In this document: piece after piece, positions 41,164-45,657 of the stretch | Position numbering within the stretch: position 1 is the first letter of the stretch | Layout of the letters: each line of letters starts with the position of its first letter | The notes under the pieces: generated by a model | The model's input: the letters and a program-made list of their open reading frames with translations, nothing else | Told to the model about the DNA's origin: nothing | Database searches by the model: none | NCBI RefSeq assembly: GCF_020400585.1 | Contig: NZ_JAINVF010000039.1 | Coordinates: 1 to 45,657, forward strand | Origin: Streptomyces sp. NK08204 | Lineage (GTDB): Bacteria; Actinomycetota; Actinomycetes; Streptomycetales; Streptomycetaceae | Reading direction: 5' to 3' | Length of the DNA stretch: 45,657 nt | Made by a program: the position numbers and the translations under genes

Positions 41164-42169
41164 GCTTGGCAAGCCCTCTCAGCGGTACGACCCACGTCTG
41201 CACGGCGCCGGCCTCGTGGAGCTGCCGGGTGACCTCTCTGGCCTGCTCCGGCTGGGTCATGGCGAGGACGCAGCCGCCCAGCCCGCCGCCGGTGATCTTG
41301 GCGCCGAGGCTGCCTGCGGTGAGCGCTGCCTCGACCAGCGCGTCGATCCCCTTGGTGCTCAGGCCGGCCGCCCGCAGCAGCTCGTGGTACTCCGTCAGCC
41401 GCGAGCCCACCTCTTCCGCCTTGCCGTCGCAGAGGGCGTCCCTGACCTCTTCGGTCAGGCGCGAGGCGCGGTGCACGAACCTGTCCTGCGCTCCGGCGTG
41501 CCGCTGGAATCCCTCCCGCAGCAGCTCGACCGCGTCCTTGGTGCGGCCCACGACACCGCTGTCGGCGATGATGAACAGGCCGTCGCAGCCGATGTTCAGC
41601 TCCTGGACCCTGCCCGCCTGGAACAGCAGCGGGGCGGACGCGCCGACGGTGCGGGCGTCGACGCCGCTGGAGCGGCCGTGCGCCACGTTCTCGGCCGTCT
41701 GCACGAGGTCGAACTTCTCTTCCTCGGTCAGGTCGCGGCCGTAGAGATCGGCGAGGGCGCAGACGACCGCGCGCGCACAGGCCGCGCTGGAGCCGAGGCC
41801 CCGGCCGTGCGGGATCGCACCGTCGATGATCACGTCGAGGCGCGGGCTGCCGTCGACGCCCATGGTCGTCGTGAATTCGGTGATCAGCCGGTGCAGGCTG
41901 TCGGAGGCCTCCGTGACCATCGGCCGCGACGGGGAACCGGTCATCGTGAAGGACACGTCGCCCTGGCCGTCAGAGGTGTGGGAGGCCCACCCGGCGCTCG
42001 CGGTGACCGTGAGCTGCGGAATGGGAAGAGCGAGTGCCGGAGCCCCGTACACGACGGCGTGCTCCCCCAGCAGAATGGCTTTGGCGTGGGCACGTCCGAT
42101 GCCGACTGAGCGGGCACGGCGGTGTTCTGACACCCCCTCCGCTGAGGTCGGTAGAGTCAACGCACTCAA
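41153..42169 (-). CDS. mvaK1: Mevalonate kinase
   Basis: The 338-residue GHMP kinase phosphorylates mevalonate. It shows VGIGRAHAKAILLGEHAVVYGAPALALPI, IPHGRGLGSSAACARAVV (ATP loop), ENVAHGRSSGVDARTVGA (catalytic Asp) and GAKITGGGLGGCVLAM. It is the first gene of the operon. The start is uncertain: TTG 42169 has AAGGGGAG directly adjacent, while GTG 42133 has GGAGG closer to ideal. The CL190 protein, as I recall it, begins further upstream, and the codons before 42169 (QKRQGEL) still match it, though no start codon is present there. Confidence 0.94.
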   Translation of the reverse strand: MSALTLPTSAEGVSEHRRARSVGIGRAHAKAILLGEHAVVYGAPALALPIPQLTVTASAGWASHTSDGQGDVSFTMTGSPSRPMVTEASDSLHRLITEFTTTMGVDGSPRLDVIIDGAIPHGRGLGSSAACARAVVCALADLYGRDLTEEEKFDLVQTAENVAHGRSSGVDARTVGASAPLLFQAGRVQELNIGCDGLFIIADSGVVGRTKDAVELLREGFQRHAGAQDRFVHRASRLTEEVRDALCDGKAEEVGSRLTEYHELLRAAGLSTKGIDALVEAALTAGSLGAKITGGGLGGCVLAMTQPEQAREVTRQLHEAGAVQTWVVPLRGLAKHAH

Positions 42170-42706
42170 CTCCCCTTGTCGTTTCTGCGGTGAGATCGCA
42201 TCGTCCAGCGTTTCAGGAAGAGAACAGCGAAGCCGCCGCCGTGGTTGCGGCCTGCGGACCTACGCGTTCGGGCACAGACCCGCACCGCCCGTGGGCTCCC
42301 CCTGGGGGGTGGTGCGGGTGTTTCGGCTCGGTGAGCCATGAGGGGGCGACGGCGCTGCCGGCGAAGGCGATGAGCATCGCCGCCGACGGGGACTGGCCGA
42401 GCGCCTCCTGCCGGTACAGGCCGGCAGGAAGGCGTACAGGGGGAACGCGGCGAGCGAGAGGACCCTCACGCCGTTGGCGGTCACACGGGTGCGGTTCCGG
42501 CCACAGGAGACTCGCCGGTGCCGCAGACCGGCGCCGGCGAGTCGTCCGCTCCGCACGTGTGCGGGATGGTGTCCGTCCCGGCAGCCGGCGCATCAGCTTC
42601 CCCGGGACGGGACACGGTGCCTCGGACGGGTCCGCGGTCCGGGAAGGGGCACACGGCAGGACGCGCCTGCGCCCTGCCGACGGGACATACGCCGACTGAC
42701 GCGAGG
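42170..42706. promoter_or_regulatory. Gene-free region ahead of the mevalonate operon
   Basis: These 537 bases carry only arginine/proline-rich shadow frames. A hairpin CCTGCCGG/CCGGCAGG is at 42407-42428. The operon promoter should lie at the left side of this stretch on the minus strand, but I see no convincing -10/-35 pair or SARP heptamers. Confidence 0.3.
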
Positions 42707-43168
42707 TCAGCCCAGGTAGTTCTGGATGGTCGGCTTGATGAGGCCGATCAGCTCCTCCGGCGACGCCGACGCGATCGGCTCCAGCTTCACGATGTAGCGC
42801 AGCAGGACGACGCCCCAGACCTGCGCCGTCGCCGCGTTGATGTTGATCGCCGGTACCTTGATGGTCTCCGCGGCCTGGTAGATGTCCATGTCGGCGATGC
42901 CGATGGCCTTGCCGGCCTGTGCGAAGAGCTGGTTGGCGAGGAACGCGCGCATCTGCTCGGCGCCCTCCTCGCTGTTGACCGCGCCGTGCAGGATCCCGAG
43001 CAGCTTCGGCCGCACCTCCGGGTTCTCCCACAGCTCGAAGGCCGCACGCAGAAGGCCCTCGGCCAGCTGCTCACGCGACCCGGCGAGGGCCGTCGCGCCG
43101 GCCTCACCGAGGGCGCCACCCAGCGTGTCGAGGGCTGCGCTCTGTTCGGCCTCAGTGGCTTCGGACAT
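42707..43168 (-). CDS. Stand-alone TetR-type C-terminal (ligand-binding) domain protein
   Basis: The 153-residue product matches the C-terminal domain of TetR regulators: LLRAAFELWENPEVRPKLLGIL, EEGAEQMRAFLANQLFAQ, WGVVLLRYIVKLEPIASASPEELIGLIKPTIQNYL. The N-terminal helix-turn-helix is missing. The ~30 residues before the domain (SEATEAEQSAALDTLGGAL) show no DNA-binding motif. AGGAGGGGAAATG gives a strong ribosome site at 43168, so the short form is genuine rather than truncated. It could bind a pathway intermediate, act as a chaperone or enzyme, or dimerise with a full regulator. Its role is unknown. Confidence 0.7.
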   Translation of the reverse strand: MSEATEAEQSAALDTLGGALGEAGATALAGSREQLAEGLLRAAFELWENPEVRPKLLGILHGAVNSEEGAEQMRAFLANQLFAQAGKAIGIADMDIYQAAETIKVPAININAATAQVWGVVLLRYIVKLEPIASASPEELIGLIKPTIQNYLG

Positions 43169-43338
43169 TTCCCCTCCTGATATCTCTGGTGTTCTTCATG
43201 AATTCCGAGATTTCCGGGTGACCGTACCAGTCCGCCGTCGTCCGGGCCATGCGCTCCGCTCGATATCCGCTTGACATCGACTCGAAGTGTTCCGCTTTAC
43301 CGGGACCCGGCAGGTGGTGCGTGTCTTCGATCCGCCCG

Positions 43339-44409
43339 TCAGTCGACCTTCGTCGCGGAGAGAACGGCCTCCACGGTGAGGGCGTGCGGTGGCAGATTCG
43401 CCGGGTCGTCGGTAATCGCCTTGGTGACCCGGAATCCGGATTCCTCGAACCAGCTCTGCCACGTCGACAGCTTCTGCGGACCGCCCTGTCCCATGGTGCA
43501 GCCGATGAAGAAGCTGGGGTAGAAGTCCACGGTGTAGTTCTCGGTGTCCTGAAGGTTCTCGGGAAATACCGGAACCAGCGCGTGGACTTGTGCACCGACT
43601 TCCAGCGACTTGTGGACGCCTTCCAGGATCCGGAGCACGTCACTCTTGTCGAACATGGGCAGGAAGTGCTTGATGAGTACGACGTCGAAACCCCTGGGGA
43701 CTTCTTTGAAAACGTCACCACCGATGAAGGAACACTGGTCCTCGACGCCATGGGCCCGGAAATTCTCCAGGCTCTCCATTTCCTTCTCGGGCAGGTCGAA
43801 GGTGGTCACCCGAAGGCCGGGTGAACCCTTCAGTCTGAGGGTGTTGATCGCCCCGAGACCGGTGTTGCCGGCGAGGTCGAGGACCTTGGACCCGGCCGGG
43901 ATGTCGACGTTGCCGAAGAACCAGGGGTCGACGTGGGCGGTGACGGTGTTCATCAGCTTGGCCCACGGCTCGCGCAGTTCCGGCAGCGCGCCCAGTGCGC
44001 TGTACAGGTCGCCGTCTAACCCGTACAGCTCCTTCAGACCGGCGACCGTGCCGGTGCGCACGCTCTCGGTGAGGTAGAACAGCTGCCGCAGCGTGACGGC
44101 CTTGATCATGTTCAGGTCGGCGAGCGCCTGCTCGAGCAGCTTGTCGGAGACGCCCGCGAGGCCGTCGAGGGAGTAGGCGCCGGAGGCCTCGTCGTGAGCG
44201 ACGAAGCCTTCCTTGACCAGCAGAAGCAGAAGCTGTTCCACGGCGTCCGGCTTGACGCCGGCCACCTCGCCCAGCTCGGCCGCCGTCATGCGGGGCTCGT
44301 CGCGGAGCGCGTCGATGATGCCGAGCTCGAAGCAGGACAACAGGGTCATGAACCTGGAGGGTCCGACCATGTAGTCACGAAACCGCCGCAGCGTCGCTTC
44401 CGGTGTCAT
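43339..44409 (-). CDS. SAM-dependent methyltransferase (O-methyltransferase family 2 type)
   Basis: The 356-residue protein has a winged-helix dimerisation domain (FELGIIDALRDEPRMTAAELGEVAGV, LLLLVKEGFVAH) and a Rossmann domain with motif I KVLDLAGNTGLGA, acidic end of strand 2 VTTFDLPEKEME and FDVVLIKHFLPMFD. Family members methylate hydroxyls or, in some polyketide pathways, ring carbons or amines of small aromatics. The canonical catalytic His (HxxHD) is replaced by KHFLPMF, so its target may differ from classical O-methylation. ATG 44409 overlaps the stop of the preceding 47-residue ORF. Confidence 0.88.
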   Translation of the reverse strand: MTPEATLRRFRDYMVGPSRFMTLLSCFELGIIDALRDEPRMTAAELGEVAGVKPDAVEQLLLLLVKEGFVAHDEASGAYSLDGLAGVSDKLLEQALADLNMIKAVTLRQLFYLTESVRTGTVAGLKELYGLDGDLYSALGALPELREPWAKLMNTVTAHVDPWFFGNVDIPAGSKVLDLAGNTGLGAINTLRLKGSPGLRVTTFDLPEKEMESLENFRAHGVEDQCSFIGGDVFKEVPRGFDVVLIKHFLPMFDKSDVLRILEGVHKSLEVGAQVHALVPVFPENLQDTENYTVDFYPSFFIGCTMGQGGPQKLSTWQSWFEESGFRVTKAITDDPANLPPHALTVEAVLSATKVD

Positions 44410-44549
44410 TGCAACAGACCTCTCTCAGTAGCGGTACTGTCCGGCTTGCACGAGCCCTCCGCCTTGACGCGGATGCGCGCCTCCTGCTCCCGGCGCAGCC
44501 TGGTGGGCCTGCCGCCGAAGGCGTCGGGATCGATGGGCTCAGACACCAT
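44406..44549 (-). CDS. 47-residue ORF coupled between metF and the methyltransferase
   Basis: ATG 44549 lies inside the end of metF, and the TGA overlaps the methyltransferase ATG (ATGA). The three genes are thus chained. The peptide starts MVSEPIDPDAFGGRPTRL, with a highly charged middle (RREQEARIRVKAEG) and a C-terminal tail. I do not recognise it. Tight coupling is the main evidence that it is translated; it may simply keep ribosomes moving to the next gene. Confidence 0.5.
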   Translation of the reverse strand: MVSEPIDPDAFGGRPTRLRREQEARIRVKAEGSCKPDSTATERGLLQ

Positions 44550-45405
44550 TGAGGACCTTCGCGCTTGGCGAACACATGACGTCCCGGTGGATGTCCAGTG
44601 CCGCCGTGGATCTGTTGAGCGTGATGTAGTGCAGGCCGGGGGCACCCTCGGCCAGAAGGCGGTCGGCCATGGCGGTGGCGTACTCCACACCGATGCGGTG
44701 GCCGTCCTGCGGGTTGTTCCGGGCCGCGTACAGGCGGCCGGCGAGCTCCCCGGGGAATGCCGCGTCGGAGAGTTCGGCGAAGCGGGCGATCTGCTTGTGA
44801 TCGGTGGCCGGCATGATCTCCGGGATGATCGGGATGTCGCAGCCGGCCGCCGCGACCCGGTCGCGCAGCCGCAGGTAGTCCTCCACGTGGAAGAACATCT
44901 GCGTGATGGCGTAGTCGGCGCCCGCCCGGCACTTGGCGACGAAGTGCCGGATGTCGGAGTCCCAGTCCGCCGAGCGCGGGTGCTTCTCGGGGAAGGCGGC
45001 CACCCCGATCCTGAAGTCGCCCAGTGAGCGGACCAGTTCGACCAGTTCGTACGCGTAGCGGAAGCCCTGCGGATGCGGCGTCCAGGCCCCCTTCGGGTCG
45101 CCCGGCGGGTCACCGCGCAGCGCCAGGACGTCGCGAATGCCCGCGTCGGCGTACTGGCCGATGATGTGGCGCAGCTCGGCCACCGAGTGGCCGACGGCGG
45201 TCAGGTGGGCGACGGGGCGCAGGGTCGTCTCGGCGGCGATGCGCCGGGTGACGGCCACGGTGCGGTCCCGGGAGGAGCCGCCGGCGCCGTAGGTGACGGA
45301 CACGAAGTCCGGCCGGAGCGGCTCGATCCGGCGGATCGCCTCCCACAGCGTCTGCTCTCCCTTGGCGGTTTTCGGCGGGAAGAACTCGAAGGAGAACGTC
45401 GTCAC
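44539..45405 (-). CDS. metF: Methylenetetrahydrofolate reductase
   Basis: The 288-residue TIM-barrel flavoenzyme reduces methylene-THF to methyl-THF. It has SFEFFPPKTAKGEQTLW, DFVSVTYGAGGSSRDRTV, VLALRGDPPGDP, GADYAITQMFFHVEDYLRL and PIIPEIMPATD. The start is GTG 45405, whose GTGA overlaps the metH stop. Together with metH it would regenerate methionine, hence SAM, for the methyltransferase downstream. A duplicate of the housekeeping gene placed in the cluster is plausible. Confidence 0.95.
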   Translation of the reverse strand: MTTFSFEFFPPKTAKGEQTLWEAIRRIEPLRPDFVSVTYGAGGSSRDRTVAVTRRIAAETTLRPVAHLTAVGHSVAELRHIIGQYADAGIRDVLALRGDPPGDPKGAWTPHPQGFRYAYELVELVRSLGDFRIGVAAFPEKHPRSADWDSDIRHFVAKCRAGADYAITQMFFHVEDYLRLRDRVAAAGCDIPIIPEIMPATDHKQIARFAELSDAAFPGELAGRLYAARNNPQDGHRIGVEYATAMADRLLAEGAPGLHYITLNRSTAALDIHRDVMCSPSAKVLNGV

Positions 45406-45657
45406 GAACGGCCTCCCGCGTTGAAGTAGTTGGCCTCCGGGTGGTGCACGACGATGGCGTCCGTGGACTGCTCGGGGTGCAGCTGGAACTCCTCGGACAG
45501 GTGGACGCCGATCCGCTCGGGCTTGAGCAGCCCGGCGATCTTGGCGCGGTCCTCCAGGTCCGGGCAGGCGGGGTAGCCCAGCGAGTAGCGGCAGCCCTGG
45601 TACTCGGTGCGCAGCATGCCGGCCAGCCGGCCCGGGTCGTTGCCGCTGATGCCGAGT
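45402..45657 (-). CDS. metH: Cobalamin-dependent methionine synthase MetH, C-terminal end (partial)
   Basis: Only the last ~84 residues are in the window; the gene continues past the right edge. The sequence (YQGCRYSLGYPACPDLEDRAKI, RIGVHLSEEFQLHPEQSTDAIVVHHPEANYF) is the SAM-binding reactivation domain that ends MetH. MetH transfers the methyl group of methyl-THF to homocysteine. It overlaps metF by four bases, so the two are cotranscribed. Confidence 0.93.
   Translation of the reverse strand, partial: LGISGNDPGRLAGMLRTEYQGCRYSLGYPACPDLEDRAKIAGLLKPERIGVHLSEEFQLHPEQSTDAIVVHHPEANYFNAGGRS

Noticed and set aside
1..45657. CRISPR array, rRNA or complete tRNA genes
   Set aside because: No repeat-spacer pattern, rRNA segment or canonical cloverleaf with CCA-end context was seen.
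15483..45657. Tetrahydroxynaphthalene synthase (type III PKS) or aminotransferase within the cluster
   Set aside because: No frame in the window carries chalcone-synthase-like or aminotransferase motifs in the cluster region; the only aminotransferase-like domain belongs to the MocR regulator.

Overview
The window reads as high-GC Streptomyces DNA. Codon use, short overlapping operons, a SARP regulator and an FG-GAP surface protein all fit. The first ~300 bases form a run of tandem palindromes closely resembling the archetypal Streptomyces telomere. A gene for a Tpg-type terminal protein lies at 23473-24027. The window is therefore most likely the end of a linear chromosome or large linear plasmid, or an internalised former end.

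Region 1 (1 to ~15.4 kb) is a decayed terminal arm. It holds the telomere-like array, a transposition-ATPase fragment, an S1-domain protein, a truncated DnaQ-like exonuclease, two exported proteins, a wrecked ABC transporter, a MocR regulator divergent from an MFS exporter, a frameshifted GNAT acetyltransferase, an FG-GAP protein, a ruined SDR and a SigJ/ECF41-type sigma factor with its own promoter. Ahead of the sigma gene is the first of three copies of an apparently self-contained small RNA with promoter, cloverleaf-like fold, possible pseudoknot and terminator. The other two copies form a ~231-bp tandem duplication at 21.7-22.1 kb.

Region 2 (~15.4 kb to the right edge) is a prenylated-polyketide (meroterpenoid) gene cluster of the naphterpin/furaquinocin type. 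It has an NphB-like aromatic prenyltransferase, a SARP activator, an aromatic-ring monooxygenase, a DHA2 exporter, an Lsd18-like FAD epoxidase, an all-trans polyprenyl diphosphate synthase and an OvmZ/OvmW-like regulatory pair. A long minus-strand operon carries the complete mevalonate pathway in the order known from Streptomyces sp. CL190 (mvaK1-mvaD-mvaK2-fni-mvaA-mvaS-nphT7). It continues into a CreE/CreD-like pair predicted to make nitrous acid from aspartate. Further right are a TetR-type ligand domain without a DNA-binding domain, a methyltransferase, a 47-residue ORF, metF and the 3' end of metH. Together the genes would supply IPP/DMAPP and prenyl diphosphate, prenylate and oxidise an aromatic core, methylate it with recycled methyl groups, and possibly remove an amino group by diazotisation. 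The type III PKS (tetrahydroxynaphthalene synthase) and aminotransferase expected for such a product are not in view and may lie to the right.

Between the exporter and the epoxidase are a second MFS gene, tpg, a DUF6059-like small ORF and a stand-alone qcrB (cytochrome b of the bcc complex). The last is a candidate resistance copy of a respiratory target of a quinone product. Two arrays of SARP-type heptamers with 11-bp period, one ahead of the monooxygenase and a weaker one ahead of nphB, suggest how the cluster is switched on.
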